Below are positions 1-5,289 of a DNA stretch of 8,632 nucleotides, piece after piece. Within the stretch, counting starts at the first letter, position 1, and each line of letters opens with the position of its first letter. The DNA comes from JANQQZ01 sp039179915. Its GTDB lineage: Bacteria; Planctomycetota; Phycisphaerae; Phycisphaerales; UBA1924. The notes beneath the pieces were generated by a model. That model worked only from the letters and a program-made list of their open reading frames with translations. It was not told where the DNA came from and did no database searches. The translations under genes were made by a program, and so were the position numbers. The DNA lies in assembly GCA_039179915.1 (NCBI GenBank), contig JBCDEF010000116.1:1-8632 (forward strand), in the 5' to 3' direction.

Positions 1-384
1 GCGCGGCCCCGGCCCGCCGTCGCCCGTGGGCGACGGCTCCCGATCGGCCTCGACGAGGTCGAAGCGCACCGGCCCGCCGGTCAGCGAGCCCGCGAGCTTG
101 GCCAGGTCGTCGGCCTTCTTCTGCGCGACGGCCCGGACCCTCGGCGGGCAGGCGACCCGCGCGACCGTGCCATCGAACGACAGCAGCCGAAGATCGGCCA
201 GCAGCGCCCGCAGCATCATCGGCGCCACGCCCGCGAGCCGCTCCCACAGCTCGGCTCCGGACATCGACGCAGATAGTGCGTGTGTCGGTTCGTGCGTTGG
301 TTCCGCGGGCGGGTTGTCGGGCGGAGCAACCGGCTGCGGCGTCTGGTGGACCGCGGCCGGCGGAGCCGCCCTTACGCTTTTCCC
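1..384 (-). CDS. dnaX: tau-specific C-terminal extension of dnaX, -1 frame, partial
   Basis: Read in the -1 frame from the heptamer at 378-384, the minus strand stays open for 126 codons to the window edge, with no stop. It first encodes a Pro/Ala-rich linker (about 360-270), as is usual between the collar and tau-specific domains. A folded-looking domain follows from about 268 (SGAELWERLAG, then MMLRALLADLRLLSFDG, ending near RFDLVEAD). The pattern LW-helix, short strands and an amphipathic helix (VRAVAQKKADDLAKLAG) resembles the C-terminal domain of non-proteobacterial DnaX proteins. Joined to the short frame it gives a tau protein of at least 507 residues. Tau C-terminal regions contact the polymerase alpha subunit and the DnaB helicase. 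The frame has no plausible start of its own at the junction, so it is probably expressed only by frameshifting. A simple indel is the alternative. The true end lies outside the window. Confidence 0.82.
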
Positions 385-399
385 GCCGGCAGCGCTCCC
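319..399 (-). promoter_or_regulatory. candidate programmed -1 ribosomal frameshift site of dnaX
   Basis: Three elements line up on the minus strand. First, an SD-like GGGAG (399-395) sits 10 nt before the slippery site. Second, the heptamer G-GGA-AAA (384-378) is exactly in X-XXY-YYZ phase with the zero frame (GCG GGA AAA GCG TAA). Third, after a 6-nt spacer that includes the TAA, a hairpin spans 371-319. Its base stem pairs 371-366 (GGGCGG) with 324-319 (CCGCCC). After an internal loop, 361-356 pairs with 334-329 (one G-U), then one C/A mismatch, then 354-351 pairs with 339-336 around an 11-nt loop. The same three-part layout drives dnaX frameshifting in E. coli. A short local hairpin (370-367 with 362-359) could compete. 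The pairing was worked out by hand. Confidence 0.8.
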
Positions 400-1520
400 G
401 ATCCTGCTCCGGCCAGCTGCCGGGCGATCGTCGTCACATCCGCCAGCTGATCCGCGACCGCCATCCGCACCATCAGCGCATCGACCAGCGCCCGCGGGTT
501 CGGGCTCGACTTGCTCGACCGCTGCACCGCCTCGCACAGCGCGATCAGGTGCACCAGCCCCGCCGGCCCAAAGTTCTGCGCCCGCGCGGCTTCTTCTTGG
601 CGCGCCTCGGCCGAGAGATCGACCAGATTGGTCTCGGCTCCGCACACCGCCAGGACCATCAGATCGCGAAGCCGCTCGATCAGCGCCTCGAGCATCTGGT
701 CCGGGCTGGCCGCGGTCTTGAGCAGCTCGTCGCTCGCCTCGAGCGCCGCACGCGGGTCGCCCGTCGAGCACGCGTCGATCACCCGCCCGATCAGCTCCCG
801 CGGCGGCAGGCCCAGCAGCTCCTCGAGCAGCTTGACCGTCAGCGTCTTCTCCCCCGAAGCCATCACCCGATCGAGCAGGCTGAGCGCATCGCGCATCGAG
901 CCGTTGCCCAGCCTAGCGACCATCGCCAAGAGCTCCGGCTCGGCTTTGAGCTTCTCCTGCTTGACGACGTCCGCCAGCCGGTCGGCGATCACGTGCGACG
1001 CGATCGCTCGGAAATCGAAACGCTGGCACCGGCTCTGGATGGTGGGGGGGACCTTGTGCGCCTCGGTCGTGCAGAGGATGAACTTGACGTGCTCGGGCGG
1101 CTCTTCCATCGTCTTGAGCAGCGCGTTGAACGCCGCTGTCGACAGCATGTGCACCTCGTCGATGATGTAGATCTTGAATTGGCCGCGCATCGGCCGGTAG
1201 CCGCTGTTGGCGATCAGTTCGCGCGCATCGTCGACGCTGTTGTTGCTCGCGCCGTCGATCTCGATGACATCCGTGTCCTGCCCGGTCATGACGGCCTGCG
1301 CGACCCCGGCGTCCTTCTTCGGGTCCACGCCGTTGAGCGCCTTGGCAAAGATCCGGGCCATCGTGGTCTTGCCGACGCCCCGCGTCCCGGTAAAGAGGTA
1401 CGCGTGCGCGACCCGGTCGGCCGCGATCGCCCCCTGCAGTGTCCGGGCGATGGGCTCCTGGCCTACGACCTCGTCGAAATCCTGCGAGCGGTACCGGCGA
1501 GCGAGGGCGGTGTATGACAT
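372..1520 (-). CDS. dnaX: DNA polymerase III gamma subunit (short frame of dnaX)
   Basis: This 382-residue AAA+ clamp-loader ATPase loads the beta sliding clamp in the replisome. The Walker A motif GTRGVGKT is at residues 45-52. Walker B IYIIDEVHML is at 117-126, followed by the conserved FNALLKTMEEPP segment at 131-142. The SRC arginine-finger motif is at 163-165 and sensor 2 GSMRDALSLLD at 207-217. The clamp-loader collar domain follows from about residue 220. The usual four-cysteine zinc module between the Walker A helix and DVIEID (84-89) is missing: residues 64-83 hold no cysteine. The ATG at 1518-1520 gives the standard N-terminus (SYTALARRYR), and it has no SD but a TACACT hexamer 6 nt upstream. 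The frame ends at TAA 372-374, directly after a slippery heptamer. The identification is certain. That the short product is a real gamma protein is inferred from the frameshift signals. Confidence 0.96.
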   Translation of the reverse strand: MSYTALARRYRSQDFDEVVGQEPIARTLQGAIAADRVAHAYLFTGTRGVGKTTMARIFAKALNGVDPKKDAGVAQAVMTGQDTDVIEIDGASNNSVDDARELIANSGYRPMRGQFKIYIIDEVHMLSTAAFNALLKTMEEPPEHVKFILCTTEAHKVPPTIQSRCQRFDFRAIASHVIADRLADVVKQEKLKAEPELLAMVARLGNGSMRDALSLLDRVMASGEKTLTVKLLEELLGLPPRELIGRVIDACSTGDPRAALEASDELLKTAASPDQMLEALIERLRDLMVLAVCGAETNLVDLSAEARQEEAARAQNFGPAGLVHLIALCEAVQRSSKSSPNPRALVDALMVRMAVADQLADVTTIARQLAGAGSGALPAGKA

Positions 1521-1526
1521 GCCCGG

Positions 1527-1532
1527 AGTGTA
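1527..1532 (-). promoter_or_regulatory. -10 element TACACT of dnaX, leaderless-type
   Basis: TACACT ends 6 nt before the dnaX ATG. A transcript starting 6-7 nt after the hexamer would begin at or next to the start codon. No SD and no clear -35 are visible. The same arrangement recurs before four other genes here. Confidence 0.6.
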
Positions 1533-1561
1533 GAGCGGGGCCGATCCGCCCGGTCCCGGCG

Positions 1562-1567
1562 TACGCT
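1562..1567 (+). promoter_or_regulatory. possible -10 element TACGCT for the first lipoprotein gene
   Basis: The hexamer matches the TACNNT elements seen elsewhere in the window, but it lies 90 nt before the ATG at 1658. It would give an mRNA with a GC-rich leader of about 80 nt, consistent with this gene having an SD. It is divergent to the dnaX element at 1527-1532, about 30 bp away. No -35 is recognisable, so the call is weak. Confidence 0.3.
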
Positions 1568-1611
1568 GCCCTGCCGCGGCGCCGGCCCGGCCCGCTCTGG
1601 GACCGCACGAC

Positions 1612-1657
1612 GGACCAGTCGAAGGACCAGTCGAGGGCTAGTCAAAGGATCAGACGG
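1612..1657 (+). repeat. degenerate 12-nt tandem repeat before the lipoprotein start
   Basis: Two exact copies of GGACCAGTCGA (1612-1622 and 1624-1634) are 12 nt apart. Two decayed units follow: GGCTAGTCAAA from 1636 and GGATCAGACGG at 1647-1657, directly abutting the ATG. The AAGGA ribosome binding site (1645-1649) spans the junction of the third and fourth units. Confidence 0.6.
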
Positions 1658-2113
1658 ATGAACAAGTTTGTTCCGTTGCTCGCCGCCCTGATGACCGCCG
1701 CCCTGCTGACCGCCTGCGGCGACGGCGGGCCGGATGCCTACCTGGGCACCTGGCAGGTCGATGCCGAATCCATGCGCTCCGCGATGGAGCAGGCCATCGC
1801 CGACGAGGCGCCGGCCGAGGGCCTCTCGCACGAGCAGGCCGAGCAGCAGCAGGCCATGCTCGACTCGGTGCTCGCCGAGATCGAGATGACCCTGACCGTC
1901 GCCGACGACAACAGCTTCACAATGACAACTGTGAACATGGGCATGTCGGATACCGTCCGCGGCGAGTGGACTTCCGAGGGCAATGGGATCTTGATGAGCG
2001 ACGGCAGCCAGATGAATGTCACCGCCCGGATCCGGGACGGCTCGCTCCTGCTTGAGGGCGAGACCGTACCGGGCCAGACCGCGACGATCCGCTTCGTCCG
2101 CGGGACCGAATAA
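1658..2113 (+). CDS. small lipoprotein, lipocalin-like architecture
   Basis: This is a predicted lipoprotein of 151 aa. The N-terminus is MNKF followed by a hydrophobic stretch and a lipobox LTAC (residues 17-20), so Cys20 should be lipidated after signal peptidase II cleavage. The mature part begins with a YLGTW motif (28-32). It then has an acidic, Gln/Glu-rich helical stretch (about 35-77, with HEQAEQQQAM at 59-67) and alternating beta-like segments including RGEW (101-104), ending in TIRFVRGTE. A GxW start followed by short strands resembles small lipocalin-like lipoproteins, but I cannot name a family. I chose the ATG at 1658 over the longer open frame because it gives a proper signal peptide and has AAGGA at 1645-1649, 8 nt upstream. 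The next gene encodes a different lipoprotein of similar layout. The function is unknown. Confidence 0.88.
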   Translation: MNKFVPLLAALMTAALLTACGDGGPDAYLGTWQVDAESMRSAMEQAIADEAPAEGLSHEQAEQQQAMLDSVLAEIEMTLTVADDNSFTMTTVNMGMSDTVRGEWTSEGNGILMSDGSQMNVTARIRDGSLLLEGETVPGQTATIRFVRGTE

Positions 2114-2119
2114 CCGCGC

Positions 2120-2140
2120 CCGCGGATCGCGGTGCTTTGT
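2120..2140 (+). terminator. weak terminator-like hairpin after the first lipoprotein gene
   Basis: CCGCG (2120-2124) can pair with CGCGG (2128-2132) around a 3-nt GAT loop, followed by TGCTTTGT. The stem is short and the T run is poor. The same T-rich bases could instead belong to the -35 of the next promoter. Confidence 0.3.
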
Positions 2141-2164
2141 CGGCGCTAGCCGGCGCGGTACGCT
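2137..2164 (+). promoter_or_regulatory. promoter of the second lipoprotein gene, leaderless-type
   Basis: TACGCT (2159-2164) ends exactly 6 nt before the ATG at 2171. TTGTCG (2137-2142) is 16 nt upstream of it and matches TTGACA at four of six positions. There is no SD between the hexamer and the start, so transcription probably begins at or near the A of the ATG. Confidence 0.6.
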
Positions 2165-2170
2165 CGGCCG

Positions 2171-2677
2171 ATGCTCCGGTACGCCGTGCACATGCCGATT
2201 GTCTTTTTGTCGTTCGTTCCACTGTTCGTGTTGCTGTTCGCCGGCTGCGCGTCCGTCCCGGTGAGTGGCCCGGCACGCAACCCGGCCGACGCGGTTGGGT
2301 CCTGGACGCTCGATGACCCCCGTGACACCCATGCAAACTGGGCCCCGATCGAGTCCAGCCTGATCGTCTCCGACGGCGGGTTCGATCGCGTGACCCTGAT
2401 CGACTCGGGCGATCGGCGGATCGAGGTCAGCGAATCCGGCCGGTGGACGCCGGCGCCCGGCGGCATGCTCAGCCTCTCGCTCGACAACGTGCTGCTGGTG
2501 ATCACTGAACGCGGCGATGTCAGCGTGGAGTCGTACCGGCCCGGCGAGCGCGGCCCGGGTGAAGAAGGCGATCCTGGTTCTGCCTCGGCCCGGCTCCGGC
2601 TGGTCGGCGATCGGCTGATCTTGGAGATGCTCAACGCGGGCAAACCCGAGACGAGGTTCGCCTACCGCCGAGACTGA
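2171..2677 (+). CDS. small lipoprotein, function unknown
   Basis: The protein has 168 residues. It has a long hydrophobic stretch (residues 9-24) and a lipobox-like FAGC with Cys26 (preceding residue Leu22). The mature part has a GSW motif (43-45), then alternating polar and hydrophobic segments typical of a small beta-sheet domain (SSLIVSDGG, RVTLIDSGDRRIEV, MLSLSLDNVLLVIT). A charged Gly/Pro/Glu loop lies at 124-136, with two last strands after it. I prefer the ATG at 2171 to the in-frame ATG at 2192. The first gives a positively charged n-region (Arg3) and places TACGCT 6 nt upstream. The second would leave no basic residue in the signal peptide. The gene overlaps the convergent membrane protein gene by 16 bp at the 3' ends. 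The architecture echoes the preceding lipoprotein, but similarity is too low to call them paralogs by eye. Confidence 0.85.
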   Translation: MLRYAVHMPIVFLSFVPLFVLLFAGCASVPVSGPARNPADAVGSWTLDDPRDTHANWAPIESSLIVSDGGFDRVTLIDSGDRRIEVSESGRWTPAPGGMLSLSLDNVLLVITERGDVSVESYRPGERGPGEEGDPGSASARLRLVGDRLILEMLNAGKPETRFAYRRD

Positions 2678-2916
2678 TCGCGTTTCCGCTGGTCTGCATC
2701 CAGCCGGGCGTCGACCGATCGCAGAAGCCGCGGCACAAGCGCGCCTGCAACGGCGCAGACGACCAGCAGCGCGATCCAGAAGCCAAACACCCCCGCCGCG
2801 GCCGGCTTGAGCGAGCCATCTGTGCCGATCGCCATGTACAGCGTGATCGGGGCGCTCAGCAAGACCATCACCAGTGCTGCGCCGACGCCGATCAGTGCCG
2901 TCTGCCAGGCCTTCAT
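2662..2916 (-). CDS. small two-helix membrane protein, unknown function
   Basis: The protein has 84 residues and two strong hydrophobic helices (about 5-30 and 39-63). They are joined by a short polar loop (GTDGSLKP) and followed by a highly charged basic/acidic tail (PRLLRSVDARLDADQRKRDQ). It starts at the ATG at 2914-2916 (MKAWQ). The frame stays open upstream to an ATG at 3069, but that extension is Pro/Gly/Ala-rich and overlies the SRP RNA gene, so I reject it. There is no clear SD and no TACNNT near 2916. The gene may be read through from the SRP RNA promoter. Its end overlaps the convergent lipoprotein gene. No family is recognised. The helices and composition make it likely to be real. 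Confidence 0.7.
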   Translation of the reverse strand: MKAWQTALIGVGAALVMVLLSAPITLYMAIGTDGSLKPAAAGVFGFWIALLVVCAVAGALVPRLLRSVDARLDADQRKRDQSRR

Positions 2917-2957
2917 CCGCGGCCCCCGGTGTGGTTCGGTGCTCGCCGGTCCGTCCG

Positions 2958-3070
2958 TGCTGTTGGCGGCCAGGACACCGATGCCCCGGACGACGCCGCT
3001 TATGGCTGCTGCGGTCAAGCCCTGACCAGGTTCACGGTCCGCCCGTGCGCCGGGCCCGGCCGCCAACATC
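2958..3070 (-). ncRNA. ffs: signal recognition particle RNA, small bacterial (4.5S) type
   Basis: SRP RNA binds Ffh and directs ribosomes making membrane and secreted proteins to FtsY. On the minus strand the ends form a perfect 11-bp stem: 3068-3058 (TGTTGGCGGCC) with 2971-2961 (GGCCGCCAACA). Further in, 3041-3037 (CGGAC) pairs with 2991-2987 (GTCCG). The apical part reads GTGAACC TGG TCAGG ... AGCAGCC ATAAGCGG, which matches domain IV of bacterial SRP RNAs. The distance between CAGG (3024-3021) and AGCAG (3010-3006) is exactly the usual 10 nt. The apical loop itself (CTTGACCG) is not the usual GGAA tetraloop. The RNA is about 110 nt, normal for the short bacterial form without an Alu domain. 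A TAGGAT element lies upstream at 3085-3090. The exact ends are estimated. Confidence 0.86.
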
Positions 3071-3084
3071 GCGGACGAGTCGCG

Positions 3085-3090
3085 ATCCTA
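3085..3090 (-). promoter_or_regulatory. -10 element TAGGAT of the SRP RNA gene
   Basis: TAGGAT (reading 3090 to 3085) lies 15 nt before base 3069. That is suitable for a transcript starting near 3078 that begins with a few extra bases or is trimmed to the closing stem. No -35 is recognisable in the GC-rich upstream DNA. It is divergent to the PIN-TRAM promoter at 3157. Confidence 0.45.
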
Positions 3091-3156
3091 GGCCCCGCGC
3101 CGGCCCGCCCCTCGCCGCAGTGCGCCCGTCGGCGAACCGCCCCCGGGGCCTGCTCG

Positions 3157-3162
3157 TACACT
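3157..3162 (+). promoter_or_regulatory. -10 element TACACT of the PIN-TRAM gene, leaderless-type
   Basis: TACACT ends 7 nt before the ATG at 3170. There is no SD in the gap (GTCGGTT), so the mRNA probably starts at or within a base or two of the start codon. Confidence 0.6.
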
Positions 3163-3169
3163 GTCGGTT

Positions 3170-4504
3170 ATGCCCGCGACCCACACCGCCGCCGATCTGC
3201 TGCCCTACGAGCAGGCCCAGCGCCAGCGGGCGATGCTACTCAAGCTCGTCCGGGCGGCGTTCGCGATCGTTTTCTGCACCGTTGCGCTGCTCGCCCTGCT
3301 CGCAACCGACCTCGAGGGCGACCGCGTCAAGGTCGGGCCCGTCGCGCTCCGCTCGACCTGGCAGATCACGCTCGTGCTCGGGCTGATCTTCGGCGGATTG
3401 GCCGTGCTGGTCGATGTGCTCACACCTCAAAAGAAGATATCGACCCTCGCCGGCATCTTCGTCGGGCTGCTGACCGCCATGCTGCTCGCGGTTGCTACGG
3501 GGATTGTGATCGACCTGCTCGTCGCGCTCTACGACATCCGCGACGCCGACGGCGGCTCCCCCGACTTCGTGCTCACCGGCAAGCTGCTGATCGGCATCGG
3601 CCTGGGCTACGTCTGCATCTCGACCGTCCTGCAGACTCAGGACGACTTCCGCCTGGTGATCCCCTATGTCGAGTTCGCTAAGCAGCTCCGCGGCCCGCGG
3701 CCGCTGCTGCTGGATTCCTCGACGCTGATCGATGCAAGGCTGATCGAGGTCGCCCGCACGGGCGTGCTCCAGGCGCCGCTGATCGTGCCGCGGTTCGTCC
3801 TTGAGGAGCTCCAAACACTCGCCGACTCGTCCGACGCGACCAAACGCACCCGCGGCCGGCGGGGGCTCGAGAGCGTCGCTTCGCTCCAGCGCGCGCCGCA
3901 GGCCGACCTGACGATCGACGAGACGCAGCTGCCCTCGCTCGCGGTGGACCAGGCGCTGGTCGAGCTGGCCTCGCGGATCGGCGGATTCGTGGCGACCACC
4001 GACGCCGCGCTGCGATCGGTCGCCGAGATCCAGAGCATTCCGGTCTTCAGCGTGCACGACCTCGCCGCGGCGATGAAGCCCGTCGCGCTGCCCGGCGAGC
4101 GGTTCGTCGTCACGCTGGTCCGTCCCGGCGAACAGCCAGGGCAGGCCGTTGGCTATCTTGACGACGGCACCATGGTTGTGGTCAATGACGCCGCCCCGGC
4201 GATCGGCTCGGCCTTGCAGGTCGACGCCGAGTCCACGATCCCCACCGCCGCGGGACGGATCCTCTTCGCACGGCCGACGGACCCGGGGCAGGTCCCTGCC
4301 GAGCGAGGCCCACAGAACATGCATGAACCCGAGCCGGTCGCGCCTGAACCGGTCGTTCCCGAGCCGGCCGCGCCCGAGCCGGCCGAGGCTGAACCCGCTG
4401 AGCCCGAGCCGAGCGGACAGTCCGGCGTGGCCTCGTCATCCAGGCCTCCGCACGGGCCGAGAACCTCGTCGCGGGCCGCGGCACGCCGCAACCCGCGACG
4501 CTAG
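3170..4504 (+). CDS. membrane-anchored PIN-TRAM protein (YacL-like), putative RNase
   Basis: This 444-aa protein resembles Bacillus YacL: four N-terminal helices, a PIN nuclease domain and a C-terminal TRAM RNA-binding domain. The helices lie at about 26-46, 64-84, 92-117 and 136-155. The PIN domain runs from about 177 to 300. Its acidic residues fit a metal-dependent nuclease: Asp182 and Asp188 in LDSSTLIDAR, Glu212/213 in VLEEL, Asp260, and Asp278 in TTDAAL. The family motif RGRRGLE is at 228-234. The TRAM domain spans about 308-368 (GQAVGYLDDGTMVVV, GRILFA). After TRAM, where such proteins usually end, there is an extra tail of about 75 residues: Glu-Pro-rich repeats (386-414), then a Ser/Arg-rich basic end. 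The start is supported by TACACT 7 nt upstream. The substrate is unknown; RNA cleavage at the membrane is inferred from the fold. Confidence 0.9.
   Translation: MPATHTAADLLPYEQAQRQRAMLLKLVRAAFAIVFCTVALLALLATDLEGDRVKVGPVALRSTWQITLVLGLIFGGLAVLVDVLTPQKKISTLAGIFVGLLTAMLLAVATGIVIDLLVALYDIRDADGGSPDFVLTGKLLIGIGLGYVCISTVLQTQDDFRLVIPYVEFAKQLRGPRPLLLDSSTLIDARLIEVARTGVLQAPLIVPRFVLEELQTLADSSDATKRTRGRRGLESVASLQRAPQADLTIDETQLPSLAVDQALVELASRIGGFVATTDAALRSVAEIQSIPVFSVHDLAAAMKPVALPGERFVVTLVRPGEQPGQAVGYLDDGTMVVVNDAAPAIGSALQVDAESTIPTAAGRILFARPTDPGQVPAERGPQNMHEPEPVAPEPVVPEPAAPEPAEAEPAEPEPSGQSGVASSSRPPHGPRTSSRAAARRNPRR
4325..4414 (+). repeat. Glu-Pro-rich coding repeat in the PIN-TRAM tail
   Basis: Residues 386-414 are built from about seven degenerate units of the type EPxxPEPA/EPV, encoded by related GAGCCG/GAACCG-rich DNA. 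The tract is acidic and extended, a low-complexity linker or surface-facing spacer. Confidence 0.7.
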
Positions 4505-4655
4505 CCGCTTCCGAGGCCGATCGGCACCAGGCTGCAGCGGCTCTGCCGGTCGTCCGGACGCTGCCGCGCAAGCCGCAGGGTTGCCACAACCGGTCCCCCG
4601 CACAAGCCCGCGTCGCCCGAGGGCTCGCATCCGGCTCGGGCGGATCCGATGCTCT

Positions 4656-4687
4656 CTCCTGGACCGGGCTGACCCCCGGCAAAGGAG
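4656..4687 (+). promoter_or_regulatory. hairpin that can mask the pseudopilin ribosome binding site
   Basis: The SD AAAGGAG (4681-4687) sits 6 nt before the ATG at 4694. Its AGGAG (4683-4687) is complementary to CTCCT (4656-4660). Between them CCGGG (4664-4668) pairs with CCCGG (4675-4679) around a 6-nt loop, leaving a 3x3 internal loop. If formed, the hairpin hides the SD. The 189-bp gap upstream (4505-4693) has no gene and no convincing -10 that I can see. Confidence 0.5.
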
Positions 4688-4693
4688 CACGGC

Positions 4694-5209
4694 ATGGACC
4701 GCCACGCGACACACACCGACTCATCACGCCAGCCCGCCGCCCGCGGCCAACGCGCCTTCACCCTGGTCGAGATCCTGATTGTCGTGGTCATCCTCGGCAT
4801 CCTCGCCGCCACGGTGGTGCCCAGCTTCGCCAACGCGATCGAGCCGAGCGAGCGGTCCGCGTTCGCCACCAGCCTGCGATCCTTCGCGCAGAGCACCGAG
4901 CTCTACCGGGTCCAGGAAGGCGGGTACCCGCAGGACAGCACCTCCGGCGAGATCCCCGACGGCCTCGAGGACTACATCGATGTCTCGACATGGCGTTCCG
5001 AAACGCCCATCGGCGGGCTGTGGGATTCCGAGAGCGAGCTGGACGGCGCCGTCTTCGGCATCGGCGTCCACTTCATGACCGACGAGCCACGCGATTCGGT
5101 CTACATGACCGAGCTGGATGCCCTGATCGACAACGGCGATCTGACCACCGGCGGTTTCCAACAGTTCGAGGACGACCGCTTCTACCTGGTCCTGCAGTTC
5201 GAGGACTAG
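4694..5209 (+). CDS. type II secretion/type IV pilin-like pseudopilin
   Basis: This 171-aa protein has a class III prepilin signal: a 21-residue leader rich in Arg/His, then FTLVE (22-26) with the essential Glu at mature position 5. The hydrophobic helix ILIVVVILGILAATVVPSF (27-45) follows. The prepilin peptidase would cleave after Ala21, where Gly is the usual residue. The globular part begins with a helix (SERSAFATSLRSFAQSTELYRVQEG) and a GGYPQD turn, as in GspG-type major pseudopilins. It ends with an acidic, aromatic strand (DDRFYLVLQFED). Such proteins are inserted by the inner membrane and assembled by a type II secretion or type IV pilus machine. No other machine gene is nearby. The protein lacks the DUF1559-type features common in planctomycete prepilin-like proteins. 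The SD AAAGGAG at 4681-4687 supports the start. Confidence 0.9.
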   Translation: MDRHATHTDSSRQPAARGQRAFTLVEILIVVVILGILAATVVPSFANAIEPSERSAFATSLRSFAQSTELYRVQEGGYPQDSTSGEIPDGLEDYIDVSTWRSETPIGGLWDSESELDGAVFGIGVHFMTDEPRDSVYMTELDALIDNGDLTTGGFQQFEDDRFYLVLQFED

Positions 5210-5236
5210 CCGGCCGGGCACTCTGGATACAAACCG

Positions 5237-5266
5237 CGACGGGCCGCTGTCATCGGCGGCCCGTCG
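5237..5266 (+). terminator. strong hairpin between pseudopilin and aminopeptidase genes
   Basis: A perfect 11-bp stem (5237-5247 with 5256-5266) closes an 8-nt loop, 27 nt after the pseudopilin stop. It fits the position of a terminator for the upstream gene, but no T run follows on the plus strand. It may be a T-less terminator or an mRNA 3'-end stabiliser. The aminopeptidase -10 element starts 12 nt further on. Confidence 0.5.
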
Positions 5267-5278
5267 CCGTGCGCGCGG

Positions 5279-5284
5279 TACCAT
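5279..5284 (+). promoter_or_regulatory. -10 element TACCAT of the aminopeptidase gene, leaderless-type
   Basis: TACCAT ends 5 nt before the ATG at 5290. There is no SD. The same hexamer with the same 5-nt spacing precedes the PhoD-like gene at 6734. Confidence 0.6.
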
Positions 5285-5289
5285 CGAGC

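Noticed and set aside
372..384. dnaX as a pseudogene or a sequencing frameshift
   Set aside because: The break falls exactly at an in-phase slippery heptamer with an SD-like motif and hairpin at the right distances, and both frames look functional. I keep the indel as the alternative.
276..1517. Long plus-strand open frame opposite dnaX
   Set aside because: It is the antisense shadow of a GC-rich gene: Arg/Asp/His-rich with no domain, while the minus strand encodes clear DnaX motifs.
2917..3069. 51-residue N-terminal extension of the small membrane protein
   Set aside because: It overlies the SRP RNA gene and has low-complexity composition. The ATG at 2916 gives a compact membrane protein.
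4505..4693. tRNA or other RNA gene in the gap before the pseudopilin
   Set aside because: I looked for a cloverleaf and T-loop signature on both strands and found none, only short local hairpins such as GGTTG-CCA-CAACC.
4990..5289. 100-residue upstream extension of the aminopeptidase
   Set aside because: It overlaps the pseudopilin gene in another frame and runs through the 11-bp hairpin. The ATG at 5290 yields the standard N-terminus.
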